From assembly GCA_900556395.1 (NCBI GenBank), contig USOQ01000043.1, positions 1-23,250 on the forward strand: a stretch of DNA of 23,250 nucleotides, written 5' to 3'. Of the stretch, positions 1 to 6,914 are shown one piece after another (the stretch's first letter is position 1; every line of letters starts with the position of its first letter). Made by a program: the position numbers and the translations under genes. The stretch comes from Candidatus Segatella caccae (GTDB lineage Bacteria > Bacteroidota > Bacteroidia > Bacteroidales > Bacteroidaceae). Under the pieces are notes generated by a model. It made no database searches. It was not told where the DNA came from and saw only the letters and a list, made by a program, of their open reading frames with translations.

Positions 1-15
1 ACCATGTGGCAGAGG

Positions 16-93
16 CAGAAAGTAAGCCTCATTCTCTCAGTGAAGCATGGACAACATTCAGCTTCTGAGAAAAAGAACGAGACTTACTTTCTG
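16..93. repeat. Long imperfect hairpin
   Basis: Arms 16-30 and 79-93 are complementary at 14 of 15 positions. Inside them CTCAG (36-40) pairs with CTGAG (65-69) and AAGC (43-46) with GCTT (61-64), leaving a 14-base loop. The two nested stems give about 23 base pairs. No T-run follows on either strand, so it does not resemble an intrinsic terminator. Confidence 0.6.
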
Positions 94-128
94 ATGGCAG
101 CCCGGAAAGTGTGCAGCATCCGTAGTAT

Positions 129-150
129 GGGGTGTTGTTCGCAACACCCC
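129..150. repeat. Perfect 9-bp hairpin with TTCG loop
   Basis: GGGGTGTTG (129-137) and CAACACCCC (142-150) are perfectly complementary around the four-base loop TTCG. This is a stable hairpin, but neither strand has a T-tract after it. It sits within the structured segment left of the recombinase gene. Confidence 0.65.
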
Positions 151-389
151 TGAAGAATGTTCGACCTATCTCCCTTGCTGCTCTGGAGTGAAGAGAAGCT
201 TTGCTCCTGGGCAGTTTCGCCATGTTTGCGGAATACACAGCAACGCCGTGCATGGAGATAACTGGCGAAAGGGGATAATAAGATATATTCCATATAACAC
301 TTATATAGAATAATATTGTTTCCGTATAAAGATTCCTATTACTATATATGTATTCTTTCTATACTGTACCGTGTAATTATAGATAATGG

Positions 390-1868
390 TCATTCAACCA
401 TACGACTATAGGTTTGAGTTTGTCCTTTATCCACATTCTCTATCTTGATAAGAACCATTGCTCTTGATGGAATCGTGCTTGGAAGTTCTTTCATCAGTTT
501 ACCTATTATTTCATCCACGTTGTTAAAGCCAACATCAGTGAACTCGCTGACTTTCCTTCCTCGATAAAAAATAGAGCCTTTCATCATCTGACGGAATGAG
601 AAACGTTCAAATACCGTGCTATCAGCCTTCGAATAATCTCTTGATTTATCCTCAGTGAAGAATATCTTCTCCAAGACTTTTTCATTCAACGCCCATGCAG
701 GTGAGAAGTCTATCTTAACATAAGACCTTGTCACACGATGACGGTCTGAATGGTTCATAGCAAAGCCAACCTCATCAATGGATGCTCCACATTCGTTTTG
801 GGCAACAGTTGCCCATGTATGGCGAAATGTATATACACAATACGCCTTCTCATGTGGAATATGGAGACTTTTCTCGCATATCTGACGGATTCCGCAATTA
901 ATGTTGGCTCCAAAACTGTCGCTATTGGTCATACGTTTGTGGAAATCGAAAAGATAAGGCGAGGTTGTCTTATCAAGATACTTGTCGAATACAGGTTGCA
1001 AGATACCTGGTATCTTCATTTCCATATAAGCATGATCGTTTCTGAACTTGCGAGTTTTTGCTCGCTCATAGCTAATGATGCCATCATGGTAATCTTCTTT
1101 CTTCAAATTATATATATCAACAGTATTCATTCCTGCAAGGCAAAGCACCATCATGGCAACATCATGTCCAAGCTCTGCCAAAGGCAATATACGGTCGGAA
1201 GGTGGGAGAGGAGCGGCAAAGAAAGCACGGCATTCTTCCATAGTAATAGCTCGCTTCTCTGGAGTGTCTGCCTTTGGTATTTTTATTTTTAGCCATGGAT
1301 TTGTTGTTATACGGATGATACCGCAGTCATAGTCGTTAAATTCAAGCAACGCTTGCCTGAATATTTGTCTTATACATATAGGGTACATTTCCTTGGCTCT
1401 TGCAGTTTTAGCAAGAGACTTTATCCATCCATTGATAAACTTGGATGTGAGTTGCGAACACATTACTTTATTGGAACCTGCATAGAGTTCCAAATGTCTA
1501 TAGGCAAGTTCGTAGTTCCTGGCGTTCCGTTCATGACCATTGTTGTATAGATTGTCATGGTATTGCCTTGCATAATCTGAAAAGCATACATCAGCTGTAC
1601 CGCTTTCCAAATATGCTACAACATCATCCACACTCCATGTGCTAATAGGCTGTTTGTTGAGCATATCCGCAAAATGGGCTATCTTGACAGTACATGCTTC
1701 AAGAACAAAAGGATCCTTGACTTCATGGTTCTTTTTGTTCACAGATTTTGTTTCTACGATTTTGTCTGTTTTTAGATACCTTGACTTTCTGTTGTGAGTA
1801 ACCCGGATAGATACATTCCAGAATCCATCTGCTCTCTGTCTCAGTGCCACTGTTTTAAATGTTGCCAT
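390..1868 (-). CDS. Tyrosine recombinase/integrase, Bacteroidetes type with non-canonical active site
   Basis: Predicted DNA strand-exchange enzyme of 492 residues. A SAM-like core-binding region (about residues 96-160) precedes a catalytic domain (about 205-400). Visible catalytic-region signatures are YTFRHTWAT (346-354), NHSD with H373, and SYVK with the presumed nucleophile Y383. The usual first arginine is replaced in LAGMNTVDIY (N248), and the HxxR box reads YTFR (Y346). From memory, this GMNTVD/MNHS pattern recurs in a Bacteroidetes integrase subgroup, so it may be a family trait and not decay. About 75 residues follow the catalytic tyrosine. I start at the ATG at 1868 (MATFKTVALR). 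An in-frame ATG at 1982 would add 38 residues, but these are encoded by an 11-bp repeat array and contain the duplicated peptide VLHMFYNF. No partner mobility gene is visible, so element boundaries are unknown. Confidence 0.85.
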   Translation of the reverse strand: MATFKTVALRQRADGFWNVSIRVTHNRKSRYLKTDKIVETKSVNKKNHEVKDPFVLEACTVKIAHFADMLNKQPISTWSVDDVVAYLESGTADVCFSDYARQYHDNLYNNGHERNARNYELAYRHLELYAGSNKVMCSQLTSKFINGWIKSLAKTARAKEMYPICIRQIFRQALLEFNDYDCGIIRITTNPWLKIKIPKADTPEKRAITMEECRAFFAAPLPPSDRILPLAELGHDVAMMVLCLAGMNTVDIYNLKKEDYHDGIISYERAKTRKFRNDHAYMEMKIPGILQPVFDKYLDKTTSPYLFDFHKRMTNSDSFGANINCGIRQICEKSLHIPHEKAYCVYTFRHTWATVAQNECGASIDEVGFAMNHSDRHRVTRSYVKIDFSPAWALNEKVLEKIFFTEDKSRDYSKADSTVFERFSFRQMMKGSIFYRGRKVSEFTDVGFNNVDEIIGKLMKELPSTIPSRAMVLIKIENVDKGQTQTYSRMVE

Positions 1869-1909
1869 ATCTTTTATGTTTAAATTGTTCTTAAAATCAT
1901 TTCGAAAGT

Positions 1910-1964
1910 TGTAAAACATGTGTAAAACATGTCCTTGGAAATTGTAAAACATATGTAAAACATC
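1910..1964. repeat. 11-bp-phased direct repeat array (iteron-like)
   Basis: Five 11-bp slots lie head to tail just upstream of the recombinase start. Slots 1, 2, 4 and 5 (starting 1910, 1921, 1943, 1954) begin with the identical 10-mer TGTAAAACAT. Slot 3 (1932-1942) is unrelated but keeps the phase. An 11-bp period puts all copies on about the same helical face, as expected of protein-binding sites. Possible roles are recombinase arm sites or an autoregulatory operator. It is not CRISPR-like, since there are no spacers. Confidence 0.75.
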
Positions 1965-2008
1965 CATCATCATTTGTAGCATTTCAGTGGTACTTCCGCT
2001 AAAAACGA

Positions 2009-2050
2009 ATTAAGTGGAAAGTCCTCTGTTACAAGGACTTTCCACTTAAT
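2009..2050 (-). terminator. Intrinsic terminator downstream of ppdK
   Basis: A perfect 17-bp inverted repeat (2009-2025 with 2034-2050) surrounds an 8-base loop. Reading on the minus strand, the stem is followed by TCGTTTTTAG, giving a short T-run. It lies 24 bases past the ppdK stop codon and separates ppdK from the recombinase gene. Confidence 0.85.
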
Positions 2051-2074
2051 CTATTGAGAATCAAATATTTGCTA

Positions 2075-4795
2075 TTATTCTTCAACAGCGGCCTGCGCCG
2101 CTGCCAAACGAGCGATTGGAACGCGGAATGGAGAGCAGCTTACGTAGTTGAGACCTACCTTATGGCAGAACTTAACAGATGAAGGCTCACCTCCATGCTC
2201 ACCACAGATACCACACTTAAGCTCAGGACGAGTGCCACGACCCTTCTTGACAGCCATCTCTACCAACTGACCAACACCAGTCTGATCAAGAACCTGGAAT
2301 GGGTCAACATTCAGAATCTTCTTCTCCAAATAAACAGGCAAGAAGCTGGCAATATCATCACGGCTATAACCAAATGTCATCTGTGTCAAGTCGTTGGTAC
2401 CAAAGCTGAAGTACTCAGCCTTCTTAGCGATATAGTCTGCAGTAAGAGCTGCACGAGGAATCTCAATCATGGTACCTACCTTGAATGGAATCTCAATGCC
2501 TTCCTGCTCGAAGAGTTCCTTAGCTGTGCTGCGGATTACCTGCTCCTGCATATCAAACTCGTTGACGATACCGATAAGAGGAACCATAATCTCAGGCTGA
2601 GGATCGAAGCCTTCCTTCTTCAACTGGATGGCTGCACCCAGGATAGCCTTTGTCTGCATAGCGGTAATCTCTGGATAGGTATTACCAAGACGGCAACCAC
2701 GATGACCCAACATTGGGTTGGCCTCACTCAGAGAATTGACGCGTTTCTGGATTTCCTCTACAGAGATACCCATTTCTTCAGCCATCGTCTTCTGACCTGC
2801 CAAATCGTGAGGTACAAACTCATGCAAAGGAGGATCGAGCAAACGAACGTTTACAGGATGACCGTCCATAGCCTTCAAGATGCCGTAGAAGTCCTGCTTC
2901 TGATAAGGAAGAAGCTTGGCGAGCGCCTTCTCGCGACCTTCCTTTGTACCAGAAAGGATCATCTCGCGCATGGCCTTGATCTTCTCATTCTCAAAGAACA
3001 TATGCTCAGTACGGCACAAACCGATACCTACAGCACCAAAGTTGCGTGCCACCTCAGCATCATGAGGAGTATCAGCATTGGTACGAACTACCAACTTGGT
3101 ATATTTATCGCAAAGGTTCATCAACTCAGCAAAGTCGCCAGTCACCTCAGCAGGCTTGGTCTTCACCTCACCATTATAAACCTCACCAGTAGAACCATTG
3201 AGAGAAATGAAATCACCCTCGCGCAGCAGCACTCCGTCGATTTCTACTGTACGGGCCTTATAGTCTACATTGATTGCGCCGGCACCAGACACGCAGCACT
3301 TACCCATACCACGAGCCACAACGGCAGCGTGAGATGTCATACCACCACGGGCTGTCAAAATACCTTCAGCAGCATTCATACCTGCCAAGTCTTCAGGACT
3401 CGTCTCAATACGAACCATGATTACACGATGACCACTCTCATGCCACTTCTCTGCATCGTCAGCAAAGAACACAATCTGTCCGCAGGCAGCACCTGGAGAA
3501 GCTGGCAAACCACGTGTCAGCACCTTAGCTTGCATCTGAGCTGTCTTATCGAATACAGGGTGGAGAAGTTCATCGAGCTTGTTAGGTTCACAACGCTTAA
3601 GAGCTGTCTTCTCATCAATTTCACCCTCATGAAGCAAGTCCATAGCAATCTTAACCATGGCTGTACCAGTACGCTTACCATTACGGGTCTGCAAGAACCA
3701 AAGATGGCCTTCCTGTACAGTGAACTCCATATCCTGCATATCATGATAATGTTTCTCAAGCTTGTCCTGGATGTCATTGAGTTGTGCAAAGATTTCAGGC
3801 ATAGCCTCTTCCATAGAAGGATATTTGCTTGCACGTGTTTCCTCATCAATACCCTGGAGCTTAGCCCAACGAAGAGAACCTTCCTTAGTAATCTGCTGTG
3901 GTGTACGAATACCAGCAACCACGTCTTCACCCTGTGCGTTAACAAGATACTCACCATTGAAGAGATTCTCACCTGTAGCAGCATCGCGGCTGAAGCAAAC
4001 ACCAGTAGCAGATGTATCACCCATATTACCGAAGACCATAGCCATCACAGAAACGGCTGTTCCCCACTCTGCAGGGATGCCTTCCATCTTACGATAAAGG
4101 ATGGCACGCTCGTTCATCCAACTATCGAATACTGCACAGATAGCACCCCAAAGCTGTTCCATCGGATTGTCAGGGAAGTCTTTGCCTGTCTGTTGCTTGA
4201 TAGCTGTCTTGAATGCCATAACGAGTTGCTTCAGTTCATCAACTGTCATTTCGTTATCAAGACTGATTCCACGTTGCTTCTTCACGTCCATAATAATGGC
4301 CTCGAATGGATCGATATCTTCCTTATTGACCGGTTTCATACCAAGCACCACATCACCATACATCTGTACGAAGCGACGATAACTGTCATAAGCAAAACGC
4401 TCATTGCCTGTCTTACGTGCCAATCCCTCTACTACCTCATCATTCAAACCAAGGTTGAGGATGGTGTCCATCATACCTGGCATAGAAGCACGGGCTCCAG
4501 AGCGAACGCTGACAAGAAGAGGATTCTCCACGTCACCAAACTTTGAGTTCATCAAAGTCTCAATATGCTGAACAGCCTTCTCTACTTCTTCTTTGAGAAG
4601 GGCTACAACTTCTTCTTTGCCTTTTTCAAAGTATTCATTACAAACATCTGTTGTGATGGTAAAACCTGGAGGAACGGGTACACCAATCAGGTTCATCTCT
4701 GCCAAGTTGGCACCCTTACCACCGAGCAAGTTTCTCATATCAGCCTTGCCCTCTGCCTTACCATTACCAAAGGTATAAACTCTTTTTTCACTCAT
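2075..4795 (-). CDS. ppdK: Pyruvate, phosphate dikinase
   Basis: Interconverts pyruvate, ATP and phosphate with PEP, AMP and pyrophosphate in the cytosol. In anaerobes it commonly works in PPi-linked glycolysis or gluconeogenesis. The 906 residues run full length. The N-terminal nucleotide-binding region carries SVRSGARASMPGMMDTILN (from residue 96). The swivelling phosphohistidine domain carries GGMTSHAAVVARGMG with the phosphorylated H489. The C-terminal PEP/pyruvate barrel carries RTEHMF (595-600), GTNDLTQMTFGYSRDD (799-814) and CGICGEHGG (861-869), whose C864 aligns with the catalytic Cys831 of the Clostridium symbiosum enzyme. All key residues are present. The ATG at 4795 gives the expected start MSEKRVYTFG and lies about 45 bases from a consensus promoter. 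It is probably monocistronic, given its own promoter and terminator. A 783-codon open frame on the opposite strand is a coding shadow. Confidence 0.98.
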   Translation of the reverse strand: MSEKRVYTFGNGKAEGKADMRNLLGGKGANLAEMNLIGVPVPPGFTITTDVCNEYFEKGKEEVVALLKEEVEKAVQHIETLMNSKFGDVENPLLVSVRSGARASMPGMMDTILNLGLNDEVVEGLARKTGNERFAYDSYRRFVQMYGDVVLGMKPVNKEDIDPFEAIIMDVKKQRGISLDNEMTVDELKQLVMAFKTAIKQQTGKDFPDNPMEQLWGAICAVFDSWMNERAILYRKMEGIPAEWGTAVSVMAMVFGNMGDTSATGVCFSRDAATGENLFNGEYLVNAQGEDVVAGIRTPQQITKEGSLRWAKLQGIDEETRASKYPSMEEAMPEIFAQLNDIQDKLEKHYHDMQDMEFTVQEGHLWFLQTRNGKRTGTAMVKIAMDLLHEGEIDEKTALKRCEPNKLDELLHPVFDKTAQMQAKVLTRGLPASPGAACGQIVFFADDAEKWHESGHRVIMVRIETSPEDLAGMNAAEGILTARGGMTSHAAVVARGMGKCCVSGAGAINVDYKARTVEIDGVLLREGDFISLNGSTGEVYNGEVKTKPAEVTGDFAELMNLCDKYTKLVVRTNADTPHDAEVARNFGAVGIGLCRTEHMFFENEKIKAMREMILSGTKEGREKALAKLLPYQKQDFYGILKAMDGHPVNVRLLDPPLHEFVPHDLAGQKTMAEEMGISVEEIQKRVNSLSEANPMLGHRGCRLGNTYPEITAMQTKAILGAAIQLKKEGFDPQPEIMVPLIGIVNEFDMQEQVIRSTAKELFEQEGIEIPFKVGTMIEIPRAALTADYIAKKAEYFSFGTNDLTQMTFGYSRDDIASFLPVYLEKKILNVDPFQVLDQTGVGQLVEMAVKKGRGTRPELKCGICGEHGGEPSSVKFCHKVGLNYVSCSPFRVPIARLAAAQAAVEE

Positions 4796-4842
4796 AGTTG
4801 AATAGGTTTGTTATTTTTAGTTATTGTTATTTATTTATGATG

Positions 4843-4874
4843 CAAATATACAACATTTATTCTGTTCCACCAAA
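4843..4874 (-). promoter_or_regulatory. Promoter of ppdK (Bacteroidetes sigma type)
   Basis: On the minus strand a TTTG -33 element (4871-4874) is followed after 20 bases by TATATTTG (4843-4850), a full match to the TAnnTTTG -7 consensus. Predicted transcription starts near 4839, giving a 5' leader of about 44 bases. Confidence 0.75.
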
Positions 4875-5017
4875 CTTCAATCTAACTTTTTGTAATCCCG
4901 ACATTACATTTTAAGCTGTTTACGTACACAAAGCACACCTATTAAAAATCAACAAGCGCCAAGTTACACAACACCTACGCTTTTGAGAATATCAAAACAC
5001 TTTTTATGCTTGCCTGC

Positions 5018-5077
5018 GAAAGAAATCCATGAAGCCACTATACCTATATAATATATAATAGTCCATGGACTGCTTTC
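5018..5077 (-). terminator. Possible terminator hairpin after the phosphatase gene
   Basis: Segments 5018-5031 and 5064-5077 pair as GAAAG/CTTTC and TCCATG/CATGGA around a 3-by-3 internal loop. The structure lies just past the phosphatase stop codon. No T-run follows on the minus strand, so termination is uncertain. Confidence 0.3.
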
Positions 5078-5110
5078 ATCTTACAACGTTAGAAACGTAA
5101 AGAAAAGTGA

Positions 5111-6388
5111 TTACATTTGAGATAAACGATTCAGATAATATTCTCTCACATCATTCCAACGATAATAAGGCCACATATCAGTTTTCACTGCCACATGTAC
5201 TTCTTTCTCATTGTGCAAGAATTTCACCAAGATATCACCACTCTTATTCTCAAAGAATATCAACTGAACATTAGCTGCCATAGGCGAAGCTTTAAAGTCA
5301 CACCAATGCTTATACACCTCAGCTGGTCCTGCCACAGCTACATCGAAATTCTCTACCTGCAATAATGCCAACAAAGGAATCACATTACCGTCATGACCAA
5401 AACGCAATGTCGCTGCAATAGAGCGATTCTTGATGGCAGAGTCTGCTGATTCTATAATATTCTGAACCAACGACTTAGAATTTGCCATAACAATACCTTT
5501 ACTTGCGAGAGGATTAGCATTGCCTATATAGAATCGATAATTGACACATTGCCATAAATCAAACATTTCCTGAGCTGTGAAAATATCATAGAAAGACAAG
5601 GGAGTCTCTATATCTTGCATATCCACTGCTATCCAGTATAATCCCCACATGAGGTCATGAGGATTCACCTCACAACGAATAAAGTCGGCATTACTAAACA
5701 AAGAGCTAACAAGCCTATCCGGTTTTACCTGAGCAGCCTCAAACTTGCGATATTCCTCTACCCATGGACCTTTCTCGCCGTGTGTAAAAGCATTCGAGAT
5801 ATCAGTATGATAGTTAAGATAAGACATATATTTTTCACTCATCTCATAACTGATGTCAAGTTGAGGATTGAGACCTTTGAGGCGATCGCCAAAGGCAACC
5901 ATACTCATAGCACAACGACAAACTACCGTAGAACGAGCTGAGATATGGCGCTTACCACGGAAAACTTCAGGAAAGTTCTTGGCCATTCTCTCTGCTATAC
6001 CTTGATGTTGACGCACACCAAGAGGTGTCAAGTCTCCGGCACGACCTTCAGCTTCTATCCAAACTTTTTCCAAGCGACTTAACACATCCTTACCCAAAGA
6101 GGTAAGTGAATTTGAAGCATCTGCCTTCTGCATCAGTTGGATAATCCACTGATAATCTCTATCACCCAAAAGATATCGAGAGCCATGTCTTCCGTAATGA
6201 CTCACATAAAATGGTTTATAGCCTTTAGGAGCTGGTGTTTGTTTAGTATCTACCTGTGGATATGCCAAATACACACCTCCTGCTTTGTTTAGGTTAGCAC
6301 TGATTTCTTCAAACGTAGTCTGTGCCTGAGTACCAAGACCAAATGCCATCATCATAATGGCCAATATTTTCGTTCTAAGACCTTTCAT
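5111..6388 (-). CDS. Secreted histidine-type phosphatase (phytase/MINPP-like, clade 2)
   Basis: Predicted to hydrolyse phosphomonoesters, possibly inositol phosphates or sugar phosphates, outside the cytoplasm. The 425-residue protein begins with a signal peptide (residues 1-22, cleavage near TQAQ). It has the histidine-phosphatase motif YGRHGSR (65-71), with H68 the expected phosphorylated residue, and a later HDGN (332-335) supplying the usual second His and an acid. Clade-2 enzymes with HD resemble acid phosphatases and phytases; MINPP members often have HAE here, so substrate cannot be assigned. The ATG at 6388 directly precedes the signal peptide. Its upstream region has a probable -7 box inside an 11-bp inverted repeat, suggesting repressor control. 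The gene stands alone between ppdK and the divergent rlmD. Confidence 0.87.
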   Translation of the reverse strand: MKGLRTKILAIMMMAFGLGTQAQTTFEEISANLNKAGGVYLAYPQVDTKQTPAPKGYKPFYVSHYGRHGSRYLLGDRDYQWIIQLMQKADASNSLTSLGKDVLSRLEKVWIEAEGRAGDLTPLGVRQHQGIAERMAKNFPEVFRGKRHISARSTVVCRCAMSMVAFGDRLKGLNPQLDISYEMSEKYMSYLNYHTDISNAFTHGEKGPWVEEYRKFEAAQVKPDRLVSSLFSNADFIRCEVNPHDLMWGLYWIAVDMQDIETPLSFYDIFTAQEMFDLWQCVNYRFYIGNANPLASKGIVMANSKSLVQNIIESADSAIKNRSIAATLRFGHDGNVIPLLALLQVENFDVAVAGPAEVYKHWCDFKASPMAANVQLIFFENKSGDILVKFLHNEKEVHVAVKTDMWPYYRWNDVREYYLNRLSQM

Positions 6389-6471
6389 GTTTTTTACAAT
6401 TAATAGTTCTTGAGAGTTAGTCAGTTAGTATATTTTTACATCATGTATTACATTATCACAAATAAATTCTC

Positions 6472-6524
6472 GTTAAAACGATTGCAAAGATAATATAAAT
6501 AGACGATACCACCATCGTTTTAAC
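6472..6524 (-). promoter_or_regulatory. Operator-like 11-bp inverted repeat enclosing the phosphatase -7 box
   Basis: GTTAAAACGAT (6472-6482) and ATCGTTTTAAC (6514-6524) are exact reverse complements. Between them, on the minus strand, lies TATCTTTG (6485-6492), matching the TAnnTTTG -7 consensus. The left arm would cover the predicted start of transcription near 6481 and the right arm the -33 region, where no good TTTG is present. That arrangement fits a regulated promoter, but the binding protein is unknown. Confidence 0.55.
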
Positions 6525-6680
6525 AAAAAAAATCTCTATCATCTTTTTTTACCTTTCTAACCCTTTGTCGACATTATTATCCTAAGCCTAACAATATGTA
6601 ACCAAAGTCACATAACCAGCTTTCTATCATTACAAAACAAGAGTTATGAAGCTCTCATTACAAAAACTATGGTCAAGTCT

Positions 6681-6710
6681 TTTGAGGTTCACTTTTTTTT
6701 TGTAACTTTG
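6681..6710 (+). promoter_or_regulatory. Probable rlmD promoter
   Basis: TTTG (6681-6684) is followed after 18 bases by TAACTTTG (6703-6710), a full -7 match with slightly short spacing. Transcription would start near 6713, leaving a leader of about 200 bases before rlmD that contains the dispersed repeat. Confidence 0.6.
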
Positions 6711-6770
6711 CAACCAAAATATATAAAATATTCAACTTTCGCAAAAGAGGAAGTTAAAGAATTTAAAGAA

Positions 6771-6843
6771 GTTGGAGAAGTTCAAGCCATATGCTTTATA
6801 GCTAAATATACAACAAAAAAGACTATTGGCTATAACTTCTAAC
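6771..6843 (+). repeat. Imperfect dyad in the rlmD leader
   Basis: GTT, AGAAGTT and AGCC in 6771-6788 pair with GGCT, AACTTCT and AAC in 6828-6843. That gives 14 pairs broken by one 2-by-2 mismatch and a two-base bulge, with a 39-base loop. A second, longer-range match pairs TTAAAGAAGTT (6763-6773) with AACTTCTTTAA (6860-6870). The two foldings share bases and would compete. Confidence 0.5.
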
Positions 6844-6906
6844 GACCGAAGGGAGTGATAACTTCTTTAACTACTATAGCTTCCGTGCATACGAAACTTC
6901 AGTAAA
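6838..6906 (+). repeat. Dispersed intergenic repeat, copy 1
   Basis: This 69-base stretch, ending eight bases before the rlmD start codon, matches the reverse complement of 23182-23250 at 65 of 69 positions by eye. It carries AACTTC motifs and the core CGACCGAAGGGAGTGATAAC. The element probably extends left into the dyad at 6771-6843, but the second copy is cut by the window edge, so the true length cannot be seen. Confidence 0.8.
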
Positions 6907-6914
6907 ATATAAAT

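Larger units (their letters stand above)
1..389. other. Hairpin-rich stretch without a convincing gene
   Basis: No convincing coding gene lies between the window edge and the end of the recombinase gene. The first roughly 300 bases are visibly more G+C-rich than the AT-rich 280-380 stretch and contain several consecutive inverted repeats: 16-30 with 79-93, 129-137 with 142-150, and TTTCGCCA (215-222) with TGGCGAAA (263-270). Two short overlapping minus-strand open frames (29-253 and 84-293) run through the hairpins and have no recognisable domain. The segment could be a dispersed intergenic repeat, a structured RNA, or the edge of a mobile element that the adjacent recombinase belongs to. The sequence does not decide between these. 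Confidence 0.5.
4796..5110. other. Intergenic region between phosphatase gene and ppdK
   Basis: This gap separates two minus-strand genes. It contains the ppdK promoter (4843-4874), a possible terminator-like hairpin for the upstream phosphatase gene (5018-5077, including the palindrome GTCCATGGAC at 5061-5070) and AT-rich sequence. I see no small gene in it. Confidence 0.6.
6389..6914. other. Divergent intergenic region with two promoters and a dispersed repeat
   Basis: This 526-bp gap separates the minus-strand phosphatase gene from plus-strand rlmD. It holds the phosphatase promoter and operator-like repeat (6472-6524), an rlmD promoter (6681-6710), and a long predicted rlmD leader. The leader contains repeated GAAGTT motifs, an imperfect dyad (6771-6843) and one copy of a repeat that recurs inverted at the right end of the window. 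No tRNA or small protein gene was recognised. Confidence 0.7.

Noticed and set aside
129..150. Hairpin as an intrinsic terminator for the recombinase gene
   Set aside because: It is about 240 bases past the stop codon and has no T-tract on either strand.
150..180. GTTCGACC as the T-loop of a tRNA attachment site
   Set aside because: No acceptor stem, D-arm or anticodon arm could be fitted around it on either strand.
29..293. Two overlapping short minus-strand frames (29-253 and 84-293)
   Set aside because: They overlap in different frames, run through strong hairpins and have no recognisable domain. I treat the region as structured or repeat DNA, although conservation could overturn this.
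750..1292. 180-codon plus-strand frame inside the recombinase gene
   Set aside because: It is fully antisense to the catalytic domain of the recombinase and has no domain features.
1910..1964. Repeat array as a CRISPR
   Set aside because: The repeats are 10-11 bases and directly abutting, with no spacers and no cas genes.
1869..1982. 38-residue N-terminal extension of the recombinase
   Set aside because: It is encoded by the 11-bp repeat array and contains a duplicated peptide. The downstream ATG gives a family-like start.
2195..4546. 783-codon open frame on the plus strand opposite ppdK
   Set aside because: It lies wholly within ppdK, whose product has every catalytic motif. The antisense translation is rich in Leu, Thr, His and Ser with no recognisable domain, as expected for a shadow of a codon-biased gene.
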